Shown: positions 49,044 to 59,504, counted from the stretch's first letter. The stretch is 64,000 nucleotides of DNA from Caldalkalibacillus mannanilyticus JCM 10596 (GCF_000615945.1 NZ_BAMO01000023.1:16060-80059), one strand, 5' to 3'. Numbers and translations: made by a program. Notes: generated from the sequence alone by a model not told the origin.

Positions 49044-50695
49044 ATGTCTATATTTCGAAAGCTGGCAGCTTGGACTAAGAAGACCACACAAGCTGTTCAA
49101 GATAGAGCAAAAAGCATAGATATGAAACATACATTCCATTCACAAGAATGGCTACAGAAATCGAAGCACTTACTGCAAAAACAACTACTCCAATCAAAAC
49201 AATTCATCATAAATTATAAAAAACAAGCGATTATTTCAGCTACTATATTAACTGTCGGGCTTTCTGGTGCAGGAATGGGTCATACATACTATCAATCCAA
49301 CATTAGTACAGTCTATCATGTATACTTACACGGTCAAAAAATAGGAACAGTAGACAATCCAGAGCTTATTACGAGCTGGATTGAAGATCGGATCGAACAA
49401 GAATCGAATCGTTTAGATCATATTACATTTCAAGATGATAATAGTCTTCAATTTGAAGCTGAGGAAATCTATCAGCCTGATTTTGATAACGAAGCGGCAC
49501 TTGCCCAATTAGAATCGCAATTTTCGCTGAAGGCGGATGCGGTGAAGCTTGTGGTTGATGGTCACTTCATTGGCTATGTATCAAATGAAGAAAGCATCCA
49601 CACTATATTAGACTCATTTAAGCGTGAATATGTTTCAGAGGAAATTCTTGCTACTTTAGATGATCAAGCGAAAGACAAGAAGAGTGTTGTGTCTATTGCC
49701 TCTGTGGCTCATGATGAGATGGCAGAAGGAAATATGGAAGTGCAAGAGGTGACGCCCCCTGCTGCACAGAAGAAAATAGATGAGCTTGAAGTTGTCGATG
49801 TTGTGATTAAGCAAGAAGTAGAGTTGGAATCGGAAACGGTACATCCTCATTTGGTATTAAATGAAGAACAACTGAAGGAAAAGCTATCTCAATCCAAAGT
49901 AGAGAAGAAGATTCACGTCGTTCAAGAAGGAGACGTTTTAGGATCTATAGCTCAAAAATATGGATTGAAGATTCGTGAATTGCTAGATTTGAATCCTGAT
50001 GTAACAGAAAAGACCGTCCTACAAATTGGGCAGGAGTTTATCGTTACAGCGGAGGAGCCTTTGATTACTGTACTAACAGTAGAAAGGATATCTAGAGAAG
50101 AAAAGATTAACTATGAAATCGAAACGAAGAGTGACCCTGATATGTTCCGAGGAGACACTCGTATAGAGCAAGAAGGAAAAGCAGGGAAAAAGGTTGTCGA
50201 TTACTTGATTATCAAGGAAAATGGTCAAGTGATTGAGAAAAAGATAGAAGATGAAGAAATCATCGAAGAACCGGTTACTAAGATTATGGTTCGCGGAGAA
50301 AAAGTAAAGCCTTCTCGAGGAGATGGAAGTTTCAAATGGCCAACAATGGGCGGGTCCATTACTAGTGGATTTGGAAAGCGTTGGGGTCGTTTGCATCAAG
50401 GAATTGATATCTCAGGTGTGAAGGATAAGACGATCATGGCTGCTGACAACGGTAAAGTAACGACAGCGGGCTGGCACAGAGACTACGGAAATTACGTGAT
50501 CATTGACCATGATAATGGATATCAAACCTTATATGCACATTTAGAATCGATTAGTGTATCCAAAGGAGATATCGTACAAAAGGGAGATACCTAGGCATCA
50601 TGGGAACGACGGGAAGATCAACAGGTGTGCATTTGCATTTTGAAATTATCAAAGATGGTTCTGTTGTTAATCCTTTAACTTACTTTAGAAAATAA
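49044..50695 (+). pseudogene. M23 family peptidase with LysM and G5 domains, frameshifted at the C-terminus
   Basis: A membrane-anchored wall hydrolase of about 550 residues. One membrane segment (AIISATILTVGLSGAGMG, near residue 70), a LysM domain (KIHVVQEGDVLGSIAQKYG), a G5 domain (about residues 330-415) and a LytM/M23 peptidase with HQGIDISG and YQTLYAHL. The frame stops at KGDT (50594); adding one T (CCTAGG to CCTTAGG, 50592) gives KGDTLGIMGTTGRSTGVHLH, with the zinc-binding HLHFE, to 50695. ATG 49044 has GGAGG upstream. It lies directly before walR, which controls wall hydrolases. Confidence 0.87.
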
Positions 50696-50750
50696 TCGTG
50701 AGTAGACATAGAATAAAATAAATAGATTTATCTACTTTATTGAATAAAAG

Positions 50751-50785
50751 CACTTATTCCTTTTAAAAGGGGATAAGTGTTTTTA
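50751..50785 (+). terminator. Terminator after the M23 peptidase
   Basis: CACTTATTCC (50751-50760) pairs with GGGGATAAGTG (50769-50779) around TTTTAAAA, then TTTTTATTG. Confidence 0.85.
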
Positions 50786-50857
50786 TTGTGTTTTACCCCC
50801 CTTATTATTAGAATAGAAGTAAATAGGCATTGTTTACGGAGGAGAAGGGGGCAGAAG

Positions 50858-51571
50858 ATGAGTTATAAAATACTAGTGGTAGATGATGAGCGACCAATTG
50901 CAGATATTCTTCAGTATAACCTGGAAAAAGAGGGCTATGAGGTAATATGTGCTTTTGATGGGGAGGAAGCCATCATGAAAGCATTAGGAGAGGAACCCCA
51001 TTTAATCCTATTAGATATTATGCTTCCCAAAAAGGATGGGATGGAGGTCTGCCGACATATCAGACAGACTAAGGATATCCCCATCATCATGCTGACAGCC
51101 AAGGATTCTGAGCTAGATAAGGTTCTGGGCTTAGAATTGGGTGCAGATGATTATGTGACCAAGCCCTTTAGCACTAGAGAGCTGGTGGCTCGAGTCAAAG
51201 CCAATTTAAGAAGATACCAAGTCGCTCAGCCATCACATGCCCCACAGGAAGGGATTGAGATTGGAGAGCTGGTTATCAATACCGATTCCTATACTGTGCA
51301 TCGGTCGGGAGAGCTGATCGATTTGACTCACCGTGAATTTGAGCTTCTCTTATATCTTGCCAAACACAAAGGTCATGTCTTAACCAGAGAGCACTTATTA
51401 CAGCAGGTCTGGGGCTATGATTACTATGGAGATGTACGCACTGTAGATGTTACCGTACGTCGGCTAAGAGAGAAGGTTGAACAAGATCCGAGCCAGCCTG
51501 AGTATATCATGACCCGCAGAGGAATTGGCTATCTGCTGAAGGATGATCATCCGACAAAGCACCAGCTATAG
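50858..51571 (+). CDS. walR: Two-component response regulator WalR (YycF)
   Basis: A 237-residue OmpR-type regulator. The receiver domain starts [18 protein letters not shown] and has the phosphoacceptor Asp in [12 protein letters not shown]; the winged-helix domain has [16 protein letters not shown] and a C-terminal RRGIGYLL. WalR controls cell-wall metabolism and is essential in Bacillus. Start ATG 50858 is set by GGAGAAGGGGG and by the family; an upstream GTG-type start at 50777 adds an unrelated leader. Confidence 0.97.
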   Translation: MSYKILVVDDERPIADILQYNLEKEGYEVICAFDGEEAIMKALGEEPHLILLDIMLPKKDGMEVCRHIRQTKDIPIIMLTAKDSELDKVLGLELGADDYVTKPFSTRELVARVKANLRRYQVAQPSHAPQEGIEIGELVINTDSYTVHRSGELIDLTHREFELLLYLAKHKGHVLTREHLLQQVWGYDYYGDVRTVDVTVRRLREKVEQDPSQPEYIMTRRGIGYLLKDDHPTKHQL

Positions 51572-51580
51572 GGGGCAAGG

Positions 51581-53395
51581 ATGAAAACATTAAAATTTTT
51601 TAACCGTATCCAGTGGAAATTTGTCACGATCTATATGCTCCTTATCTTAATCGCCATGCAGATTATCGGGGCTTATTTTATCAAAGCACTAGAATCTCAT
51701 TATGCTAATAACTTTACCCGCAGTCTTGAACAGCAGGCGAGCTTGCTGGTCTATAGCATCCAGAACTATCTCAAAGAGCCGAATGAGCGGATGGAAGAGG
51801 ACCCGTATAAGGATATTGATCTCTTTGTCGAGCAAATGATATCCACTCCCCATATTGAGATCCAGGTGTTGGACCAAAATGGAGTAATCATCAGTACATC
51901 CGTCGATAAGCATTCGCTCATTGGTCAGAAAAATACGCAGATCGAAGTGAAAAGAGCCCTGCAAGGAACTCGAGATGAATCGATTCGGATCAATCCGAAA
52001 AATGGGCATCGAATTAAAATCCTAGCGCTCCCGATTAAAGTAGAAGAGGATGTTATCGGGGTCTTATTTCTCATGGCTTCGATGGAAGAGATGTATCATA
52101 CCATCCGTGAGATTAATAATATCTGGGCAACGGGAACCTTTATTGCGCTTGTGCTAACGGGATTAATGGGCGTAGCCTTATCTAGAACAATCACTCTGCC
52201 GATTAAGGAAATGACCACCCATGCCACAGCGATGGCGAATGGGGACTTCTCCACAAAAGTAAAGGTGTATGGACAGGATGAGATTGGTCAGCTTGCTGCT
52301 ACCTTTAACTACTTATCCGAAAGACTCAAACAAGCACTCACCGAAAATGCAGAAGAAAAAAACAAATTAGCTTCGATTCTCTCTAATATGAGCGATGGTG
52401 TGATTGCAACTAATAGCGAAGGAAACATCATTCTGATGAATCAGTGTGCCGAAAGAATGTTCCAGCGTTCGGAAGAAGAAATCTTGGGGACAAGCTTGAA
52501 GGAGCTGCTCTTTTTCTCAGAGGAAATTCAAGAGGACAACCTTTTCGAGAAGGAAAGGCAATTTCTATTAGAGCTTGATATAGAAGGGCATGAAATGATT
52601 GTTCAGCTGAATACGACACCGCTAATGAAAGAGAAGCAATTCTTAGGCTTGGTTGCTGTATTGCAGGATGTAACAAGGCAGGAAAAGCTGGAAAACGACC
52701 GTAAAGAATTTGTCGCGAACGTTTCCCATGAGCTAAGAACGCCTTTAACGACGATGAAAAGCTATTTAGAAGCCTTGGAGGATGGAGTGCTGACAGATCC
52801 AGAGCTGGGACCTCGTTTTGTTAAGGTGACCCAAAATGAAACGGAGCGTATGATCAGGCTGGTCAATGATCTCTTACAGCTTTCCAAAATGGATAAGAAA
52901 ACAAGACAATATGTTCAGGAAACTGATATAAAAAGGCTAATGATAGATGTAACGGATCGTTTCTCTGTTCAATTGAAGCAGCAGAATATTCAGCTTACAC
53001 TCTTCATTGATGCCCTGCCACTCGTTGAGGTCGATCGAGATCAAATGACGCAGGTCTTAGATAATGTAATATCCAATGCCATTAAGTACTCCTACGAAGG
53101 AGGCAGTATCACCATCACAGGCAAGCAAGAAAATGAAGAAACCCTGCTAATCACCATTCAAGATGAAGGGGTGGGGATTCCTAAATCAGAGCTAATGCAT
53201 ATTTTCAAACGCTTCTATCGAGTAGACAAGGCAAGGTCGAGGGATATGGGGGGAACAGGACTGGGCTTGTCTATTGCCAGGGAAATGATTAAAGCACATA
53301 AGGGAAGCATCTCTATAGATAGTGATTATGGACAGGGAACAACCGTATCTATCCGATTGCCAATGAAGCAGGGAGAAGGAGAGAGGGAATCATGA
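51581..53395 (+). CDS. walK: Sensor histidine kinase WalK (YycG)
   Basis: A 604-residue membrane kinase: TM1 near residues 12-30, an extracellular domain, TM2 near 180-200, HAMP, PAS, HisKA with the phosphorylated His in NVSHELRTPLTTMKSYLEA, and the HATPase with DEGVGIPKSE and GTGLGLSIAREM. It phosphorylates WalR. It overlaps walH by four bases. Confidence 0.97.
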   Translation: MKTLKFFNRIQWKFVTIYMLLILIAMQIIGAYFIKALESHYANNFTRSLEQQASLLVYSIQNYLKEPNERMEEDPYKDIDLFVEQMISTPHIEIQVLDQNGVIISTSVDKHSLIGQKNTQIEVKRALQGTRDESIRINPKNGHRIKILALPIKVEEDVIGVLFLMASMEEMYHTIREINNIWATGTFIALVLTGLMGVALSRTITLPIKEMTTHATAMANGDFSTKVKVYGQDEIGQLAATFNYLSERLKQALTENAEEKNKLASILSNMSDGVIATNSEGNIILMNQCAERMFQRSEEEILGTSLKELLFFSEEIQEDNLFEKERQFLLELDIEGHEMIVQLNTTPLMKEKQFLGLVAVLQDVTRQEKLENDRKEFVANVSHELRTPLTTMKSYLEALEDGVLTDPELGPRFVKVTQNETERMIRLVNDLLQLSKMDKKTRQYVQETDIKRLMIDVTDRFSVQLKQQNIQLTLFIDALPLVEVDRDQMTQVLDNVISNAIKYSYEGGSITITGKQENEETLLITIQDEGVGIPKSELMHIFKRFYRVDKARSRDMGGTGLGLSIAREMIKAHKGSISIDSDYGQGTTVSIRLPMKQGEGERES

Positions 53396-54752
53396 TCGAA
53401 CAACTGAAAACCGTTCTTCTCGTCCTGCTTGTGGCTTCGAGTGCTTTTTTGACCTGGCAGATTTGGACCTATCAACCCCATTACGATTATATTAATCCGA
53501 CGGAATATGTGATCCATGAGGGCTTAGCCCAACGAAAAGAGATGAATGAGCTGGTACGTCCTGAGCTGATCATCTATCATTATGGGGAGCAAAGCCATAC
53601 CGTTTCCTACCCCGAAATGCTGCAATATCGGATACTGCATGGACAAATGTCCAATTGGTATTTTTATAATTTTAGGCAAGTAGAGCAAGAGGACTATGGT
53701 ACATGGCAGAGTCAGATTGAAGAAAATGAAGGAATTGAATTTGTCTTTCAAACAGGCTTGCCCTTGCAGCTTATTCAGGATATCTTTCAGATTCGGACGG
53801 AGAATGTAACCCTCCCCTTAATCAATCGAATTTGGATTTTCGAGGATATGAATAACGAAGAAGTCTTCGCCATGTTTATTTCAGAAGACGATCAGCAATT
53901 GGTTCAAGCTCGAACCAGTATATCTCTAAGTGAACTAAAGAACTACCTGGCTCTCGGTGAGAGTCGTCCAGATTATCGGGCGGTTACCTTTTCTGAGCCA
54001 CAGGAGGAAGAGGTTTATTCTATTTATTATCTGCCGACAAGCCCGGTAGAGATGACGGAGTATCGTTATTTTTACCAGCGTATCCCTGTTGAAAACATGA
54101 TTCAGTACCTTTTTGTCGATCCAACCTAGCTCGTCCGATTCAAGATCGGAGCGGGGGCAGCTTCTACACAGATGGATCAAGAGGCTTGCATTATGACCAA
54201 CAGCAGTATGCAATGTATTTCTTTCATCCTGCTGCTCAATACTCACAGACGGACGTGCTATCCGACACCTATGTCCAGCGGAGCGTGCAATTCGTCAATC
54301 AGCATAAAGGCTTCGATTCCAATTACTATCTGCACCGAATTGAACGTAACGAGCAGGAGCAGAAGGTGTTGGTAGAATTCAGAAACTACATGGGAAATTA
54401 TGCTATCTATTCAGAGGCTCAAGAGAATGACCAAAATGTGATACAATTAGAAGTGCAAAATGATCGAGTGGTGGGTTATTACCGACCGATGTTTGAAATC
54501 GATCAAGTGATTAACCAATTTCCTAGAGAGCTTCCCTCAGGGGATCAATTGCTGTCATCTCTAGAGGAAGAGGGAATCCTACTTTCTCAAGTGTTTAGTA
54601 TTTCACTGGGATATAAGCTGACCATCGAAGAGTACTACTTAAATTATGTCCCTCACTGGGTCGTGGAGCTTAAGAATGGCGAGCGGCTGTTTATCAATAA
54701 GCTGAAACCAAAAACAGAGGAGGAGCCCAGCGATGAATTGGAGTCGAATTAA
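53392..54752 (+). pseudogene. walH: WalH (YycH) regulator of WalK, frameshifted
   Basis: A YycH-family protein with one N-terminal membrane segment (VLLVLLVASSAFLTWQIW) and an extracytoplasmic domain; in Bacillus it restrains WalK with WalI. The frame stops at QYLFVDPT (54129); one added T (ACCTAGC to ACCTTAGC, 54127) continues as LARPIQDRSGGSFYTDGSRG and runs to 54752, giving about 453 residues. It overlaps walK by four bases and walI by 20. The break uses the same CTTAG to CTAG loss as the M23 gene and the DUF2089 gene. Confidence 0.87.
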
Positions 54753-55506
54753 AACCATCTTCATCCTTGCTTTCCTCATCTTAAACTCGTTTTTAGGCTA
54801 TCAGCTGTGGGAAAAACAAACCAAAAAAATTGAAATGGCTCAGGTGTATGAGAGCTCAATGGATGAGCTTCTCCTGTTAAAGCATATCACGTTAGCGACA
54901 GAGCTAAGTGTAGAACAAACCCAGATGTCACAGCTCAATACACAATTTGCCATCTATTCCTTACAGGAGCTCTATCATGTAAGCAAGCAAAACATCCTGA
55001 TCGAAAATGAGCAGCTTCATGCTCAGTTAATGGAGCCCTATCCTTTAGCTGAACCCTTCGATCCATATCTGTTTCAGCAGAATTTCATGAAGGGGCATGT
55101 ACTGAATGGGGAGCAGTATGTCTTTGATCGGAAGACGCCGACAGAGATCGTTTATTTGCAGAAGATCCAAGACTACCCTATTTTTCTCTCGACCGTGAAG
55201 TTTAGCATTGAGGATCAACGGGTAGTAGAGTACAAGCAAGTCTATCATGAGGTTGTTAATAAAGGGACGGAGCAGCCTGTTATCTCTTCGTTTACCACAA
55301 TTAGAGCCTTATTGGATCATCAGGTGATTCCTCCGAATTCGACCATCCAGAGGGTGACACTAGGCTATTATGGTCAAATTTACGAGATAGAAAGCCAGGT
55401 GCTGACCCCGGTATGGAGAGTTTTAATTGAGCATGAGGGGAAGCAAATCACATATTATGTTAATGCTTTTACAGGTGCGTTAGAATCCGTACCATTAGAG
55501 CAATAA
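54733..55506 (+). CDS. walI: WalI (YycI) regulator of WalK
   Basis: A 257-residue YycI-family protein with one N-terminal membrane segment (TIFILAFLILNSFLGYQLW) and an outside domain ending with TYYVNAFTGALESV. It overlaps walH by 20 bp and precedes walJ, the usual wal order. Confidence 0.92.
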   Translation: MNWSRIKTIFILAFLILNSFLGYQLWEKQTKKIEMAQVYESSMDELLLLKHITLATELSVEQTQMSQLNTQFAIYSLQELYHVSKQNILIENEQLHAQLMEPYPLAEPFDPYLFQQNFMKGHVLNGEQYVFDRKTPTEIVYLQKIQDYPIFLSTVKFSIEDQRVVEYKQVYHEVVNKGTEQPVISSFTTIRALLDHQVIPPNSTIQRVTLGYYGQIYEIESQVLTPVWRVLIEHEGKQITYYVNAFTGALESVPLEQ

Positions 55507-55532
55507 ATTAGAGAAGTATAGAGGTGGAGAGG

Positions 55533-56327
55533 ATGACATTACGTTACTCTGTATTAGCAAGCGGGAGTACGGGAAATGCAATATATATTGCTTCAGAGCA
55601 ATCTAAGATTCTTGTCGATGCCGGTCTAACCGGAAAGCAGCTAGAGCAGTTATTTGCCCAGATTGGAGAAAAGCCTGACGACTTGGATGCCATTCTAGTG
55701 ACGCATGAGCATTCGGATCATGTCAAAGGGCTTGGTGTACTGGCGAGAAGATACGAGATCCCAGTCTATGCCAATCAGAAAACATGGGGAGAGCTGGACA
55801 AGCTGTGCGGGAAAATTGATGTCGAGCAGAAATTTCACTATGAACGAGAGCAAATCATTCAAATAGGGGACATCGAAGTAGAATCCTATGGGGTTTCCCA
55901 CGATGCAGTCGAACCTATGGCTTTCTGTTTTCACCATCAAGGAAAAAAACTCAGTGTGTCAACCGATATGGGCTATGTGAGCGAAAAAATCAAAGGAACC
56001 CTGCAAGAATCGGATGTGATCATTTTCGAATCGAACCACGATATAGAAATGGTGCGCATGTGTCATTATCCCTGGAACATTAAGCGCAGAATCCTAAGCG
56101 ACGTAGGTCATTTATCCAATGAAGCCTCAGGAGAAGCGCTGGCAGATATTATCTGTGATCGAACGAAAAAAATCTATCTGGCTCATCTAAGTAAAGATAA
56201 CAACATGCGCGAGCTGGCAAGAATGACCGTCCAACAAATACTGGAGCAAAAAGGCTTTGAAATTGGACGCGAGCTGACTCTGCATGATACCTTTCCTGAT
56301 ACACCGACGAAGCTAGTCGCTGTATAG
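55533..56327 (+). CDS. walJ: WalJ (YycJ) metallo-beta-lactamase-fold hydrolase
   Basis: A 264-residue MBL-fold protein beginning MTLRYSVLASGSTGN. The metal-binding motif THEHSDHVKG is near residues 59-68, with later HLSNEASG and HLSKDNN. WalJ has been described as a DNA exonuclease-like enzyme in the wal operon. ATG 55533 follows GAGGTGGAG; a GTG 9 bp earlier is less likely. Confidence 0.94.
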   Translation: MTLRYSVLASGSTGNAIYIASEQSKILVDAGLTGKQLEQLFAQIGEKPDDLDAILVTHEHSDHVKGLGVLARRYEIPVYANQKTWGELDKLCGKIDVEQKFHYEREQIIQIGDIEVESYGVSHDAVEPMAFCFHHQGKKLSVSTDMGYVSEKIKGTLQESDVIIFESNHDIEMVRMCHYPWNIKRRILSDVGHLSNEASGEALADIICDRTKKIYLAHLSKDNNMRELARMTVQQILEQKGFEIGRELTLHDTFPDTPTKLVAV

Positions 56328-56484
56328 GGTGCATAGAATGAAGACGATCTTGTCAAAATATTGTTAAAAATACATGTTACTTCAATTCTTGAGTCTTTCT
56401 CTATTCTAAGTATAATAATAGGGAGAGGTTAATATCTTGCCAAATGAACAATACTGATACTATGAAATATAAGGAAGGTGTTCA

Positions 56485-57719
56485 ATGATGGGATATTATG
56501 ATGAAGGATTTGAAAGACCGAAAAAATCAAAGCAAAGAGGCCCGTGGTTTACTGCCTTTATCTCCTCCATTATCGGAGGTGTTGTTTCCTTATCTGTCTT
56601 ACCCGCATTATCTGGATTAGGTGTCCTGCCCTATGACGTGGTGATGAAAAATGCAGAATCACCTGCTCAAGCCACAGTGGCAGTCGATAATAAGGTACAG
56701 CCTGTCCATCAAAGCGTAAAGGTGAATGTTTCCTCTGAAGTGATCGATGCTGTGGAGAAGGTATCAGATGCGATTGTCGGAGTTGTCAATATTCAGGAAG
56801 TAACAGATTTCTTTAACCGTCAATCCTCTCAAGCTGTAGAGCAGGGAGCGGGTTCAGGAATCGTCTATGAAATCGATAAAATTTCAGGCAAAGCACGCAT
56901 TGTCACCAATTACCATGTCATCGAAAATGCCAGATCCGTGGAAATATCCTTGTCTAATGGAGAAAGAGTGGAAGCCAGCCTGCGAGGAGCCGATCCGCTG
57001 ACAGATCTCGCCGTATTAGAGATCGATGCCGAGCATGTGGACACCGTCGCGATCTTCGGTGATTCCGATGCCGTTCGCACAGGAGAGCCTGCTATTGCAA
57101 TTGGAAACCCTCTAGGTTTAGAATTTTCTCGTACTGTGACTCAGGGAATCATTAGTGCGAAGGATCGCTCCATCCCTGTTCCTGCTGGAGGCGGCTGGGA
57201 AATTAATGTACTGCAAACCGATGCGGCCATTAACCCCGGAAATAGTGGGGGAGCTTTAATTAACATTCAGGGGCAGGTCATTGGAATCAACAGCTTAAAG
57301 ATTGCCCAGCGCGGCGTAGAGGGACTAGGCTTTGCCATCCTATTAATGATGCCTTACCAGTGATCCATGATTTAGTAGAGCATGGAGAGGTACAGCGTCC
57401 GTATATGGGAATTACGACCCAAAGCTTAACCGATATTGCCAGCTACCACTGGACCGAAACCTTGAAGCTTCCTGGTGATGTGAAGCAAGGGGTTGTCGTC
57501 ATGTCTGTTCAATCCTTATCCCCAGCAGATCAATCCGGATTGCAAAAATACGATGTGATTGTCCAGCTGGACGGAATCGATATCGAAAATGTTCTTACTC
57601 TACGGAAATATATCTTCAACAAAAAGAAAATCGGGGATACCTTAGAGGTTAGCTTCTACCGTGGAGGACTCCTTCAAACAGTTGAATTATCCTTAGATAA
57701 AGTATTGAAGAATGAATAA
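56485..57719 (+). pseudogene. htrA: HtrA-type serine protease (YycK), frameshifted
   Basis: A membrane-anchored trypsin-like protease of about 411 residues. One N-terminal membrane segment, then the triad His in VTNYHVIENA, Asp in DPLTDLAVLEID, Ser in NPGNSGGALI, and a C-terminal PDZ domain. The frame breaks at about 57340: one added C (ATCCTA to ATCCCTA) gives GLGFAIPINDALPVIHDLVE. It follows the wal operon, as in Bacillus. AAGGAGGTG precedes the start. Another single-base loss in a C run. Confidence 0.93.
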
Positions 57720-57763
57720 TTTGTGAAAATAAAGGAATAAAGCGCAGATCATTGAAAGAAAAT

Positions 57764-57795
57764 AAAGCAAGAGGGGACTCCCTCTTGCTTTTCGT
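57764..57795. terminator. Terminator after htrA
   Basis: A perfect 12-bp stem AAAGCAAGAGGG/CCCTCTTGCTTT (57764-57775 with 57780-57791), loop GACT. Confidence 0.93.
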
Positions 57796-57894
57796 TTATA
57801 CTATAAGAGAGTATGTTCACAATCGTATAGGAGATAGACATATCAATAAGATCAAACCAGCACAAGAGACAAGAATAGAGCAGGAGGAAAAAGA

Positions 57895-58062
57895 ATGTAT
57901 GTATGCTGTAAGGAACATTTAGAATTGGCGATTGATCATTTTGTGGATGATTTTGAAGACGCTCCAGATGTGTATAAGTTGGATGAGGTTCATTTTACAG
58001 AGTGGGTAGCTCCAGAAAATTGTGAGTTTTGTCAGGGCAAGCCGACGTTTCTGGTCCTTTAA
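57895..58062 (+). CDS. yyzF: CxxH/CxxC protein (YyzF-like)
   Basis: A 55-residue protein with CKEH (C5, H8) at the N-terminus and CEFC (C43, C46) near the C-terminus, a likely zinc site. This is the YyzF/CxxH-CxxC family, encoded between htrA and rlmH in Bacillales, as here. AGGAGGAA at 57882-57889 precedes the ATG. The central part is acidic (HFVDDFEDAPD). Its role is unknown. Confidence 0.88.
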   Translation: MYVCCKEHLELAIDHFVDDFEDAPDVYKLDEVHFTEWVAPENCEFCQGKPTFLVL

Positions 58063-58122
58063 GAATCGGAGGAAATGGCACTACAGTAAGGATTTGGCTT
58101 ACTATGCATAATCATAAAATAG

Positions 58123-58153
58123 TTATACACAGGTGTTATCAACATGTGGATAA
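58123..58153. promoter_or_regulatory. DnaA-box cluster upstream of rlmH
   Basis: Three boxes in 31 bp: TTATACACA (58123-58131), TTATCAACA (58136-58144) and TGTGGATAA (58145-58153, perfect on the minus strand). B. subtilis has a DnaA-binding cluster in the equivalent place (yydA = rlmH). Confidence 0.75.
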
Positions 58154-58210
58154 CATCGAAATAAGTCGTCACTAGATTTAGTATTTTGATAGAGAAAGAG
58201 GAAAAAAACT

Positions 58211-58690
58211 GTGCATATATCGATCGTTAGTGTGGGGAAAATTAAAGAAAAGTATCTAAAATTAGGGATCTCTGAATTCGAAAAACGACTAGGGCCATAC
58301 TGCAAGCTCCAGCTTATTGAGGTCAGCGATGAGCAGGCTCCTGAGCAATTGAGCCAGAAAGAGATCGAGCAGGTCAAGGAAAAAGAAGGAGAACGCATCC
58401 TCGGACAGGTCAAACAGGATCAATATGTCATTGCATTAGCCATTGATGGGGTAAATTGGTCTTCTGAACAGTTAGCCAAGGAATTAGATCAGCTCGCCAT
58501 CTACGGAAAGAGCAGCATTGCTTTTATCATTGGCGGTTCCAATGGACTCTCAGACGAGGTTCTGAAGCGAACTAATAAGAAGCTATCTTTTTCAAAGATG
58601 ACTTTTCCACATCAATTGATGAAGTTGATTTTATTGGAGCAGGTGTATCGGGCGTTTCGGATTATGAAGGGGGAACCTTATCATAAGTGA
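58211..58690 (+). CDS. rlmH: 23S rRNA pseudouridine-1915 N3-methyltransferase RlmH
   Basis: A 159-residue SPOUT methyltransferase: [19 protein letters not shown] at the N-terminus, [15 protein letters not shown] for SAM binding, and the typical end [19 protein letters not shown]. It methylates the pseudouridine at 1915 of 23S rRNA. The GTG start is at 58211. In staphylococci this gene is the SCCmec attachment site; no such element is present here. Confidence 0.97.
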   Translation: MHISIVSVGKIKEKYLKLGISEFEKRLGPYCKLQLIEVSDEQAPEQLSQKEIEQVKEKEGERILGQVKQDQYVIALAIDGVNWSSEQLAKELDQLAIYGKSSIAFIIGGSNGLSDEVLKRTNKKLSFSKMTFPHQLMKLILLEQVYRAFRIMKGEPYHK

Positions 58691-58707
58691 ATGAGGTTTT
58701 AGTTAAA

Positions 58708-58750
58708 TTTTCAAGCCAAAAATAAATTTGTTTTATTTTTGGCTTGAAAA
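58708..58750. terminator. Large hairpin after rlmH, possible terminator
   Basis: A perfect 19-bp stem (58708-58726 with 58732-58750; core TTTTCAAGCC/GGCTTGAAAA) with loop TTTGT. The T-run lies inside the stem, so its strength as a terminator is uncertain. Confidence 0.7.
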
Positions 58751-58811
58751 CATCAGAATCCACAAGAACCGCTGCTTATTTTATCCTTGGGCTTTCATAA
58801 TTTTATTCTTT

Positions 58812-59438
58812 TTATTTATTGTCACATTGAGAAATAAATGGTTTTGCTAATCTGGAATGGTGTATTTTATCTCCTAAACTAAAAAACTCACAGAAGTTCA
58901 TGATGAGAGGCTTCCATTTTTCAGGATCAATATAACTTTTGTTACCTTCTACTAAAATCGATTCGTCAATATGTGTTTTTATGATTTCAACTTCAATCGC
59001 CTTGAGCAAACTAGGTTCATCAAATGAATGAATGTTCTTAACAATGGCCTCTAGCTGAACAGGACATTCATGTACAACTGGTGCTTTCACTACTTGAGCT
59101 GGTTTTGCAGTAAGGTTCGATCTACTAAATTTATCCGCTACATATTCATAACCCATATTTAGTTTATAATCTGCGATTCGTTTATTTCCAGTTGTTAGAG
59201 CTAGCTTATCTACACTACTAACTAATGTAGCTGAAGGTATGTTTAATACACATTCCCTTTCCCTAATTAAATTTGTGACAGTCTGTGAATTCCCGCTCAT
59301 CCCTAGCATACATGAATGATTCAACCACCATGCCGATGACATTGGAGCTAAGTTAGGTGTACCGTTTTCATTTAATGTACTAATTAGTACAACAGGGGTT
59401 CCAAAATAAAATATTTTAGGATTAATTGTTTTATGCAT
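58812..59438 (-). CDS. Flavin reductase-like FMN-binding protein
   Basis: A 208-residue protein of the flavin reductase-like (split-barrel FMN) family: VVLISTLNENGTPNLAPMSS and SSAWWLNHSCMLGM near the N-terminus, CVLNIPS and a HECP region further on. Start 59438 is chosen because AGAGGAAGTGA lies just upstream of MHKTINPK. It lies 66 bp after adaA on the same strand and may share its transcript. The substrate is unknown. Confidence 0.85.
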   Translation of the reverse strand: MHKTINPKIFYFGTPVVLISTLNENGTPNLAPMSSAWWLNHSCMLGMSGNSQTVTNLIRERECVLNIPSATLVSSVDKLALTTGNKRIADYKLNMGYEYVADKFSRSNLTAKPAQVVKAPVVHECPVQLEAIVKNIHSFDEPSLLKAIEVEIIKTHIDESILVEGNKSYIDPEKWKPLIMNFCEFFSLGDKIHHSRLAKPFISQCDNK

Positions 59439-59504
59439 AGATTTCACTTCCTCTAAAAATTTTGATGCAAAGTAAGTATATTATTTTTAGGTGGAAGATT
59501 ACTT

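Noticed and set aside
56363..56381. TGTTAA and TGTTAC repeat upstream of htrA, resembling a WalR site
   Set aside because: The two halves are 7 bp apart rather than the 5 bp of the WalR consensus, so no binding site was claimed.
22415..57719. Programmed ribosomal frameshifting as an explanation for the broken genes
   Set aside because: The breaks occur in unrelated genes whose homologues have no such signals, no common slippery heptamer with downstream structure is visible, and all are base losses.
58211..58690. SCC-type element at the end of rlmH
   Set aside because: The 3' end of rlmH is normal and is followed by a hairpin and unrelated genes; no recombinase genes or repeated attachment sequence were found.
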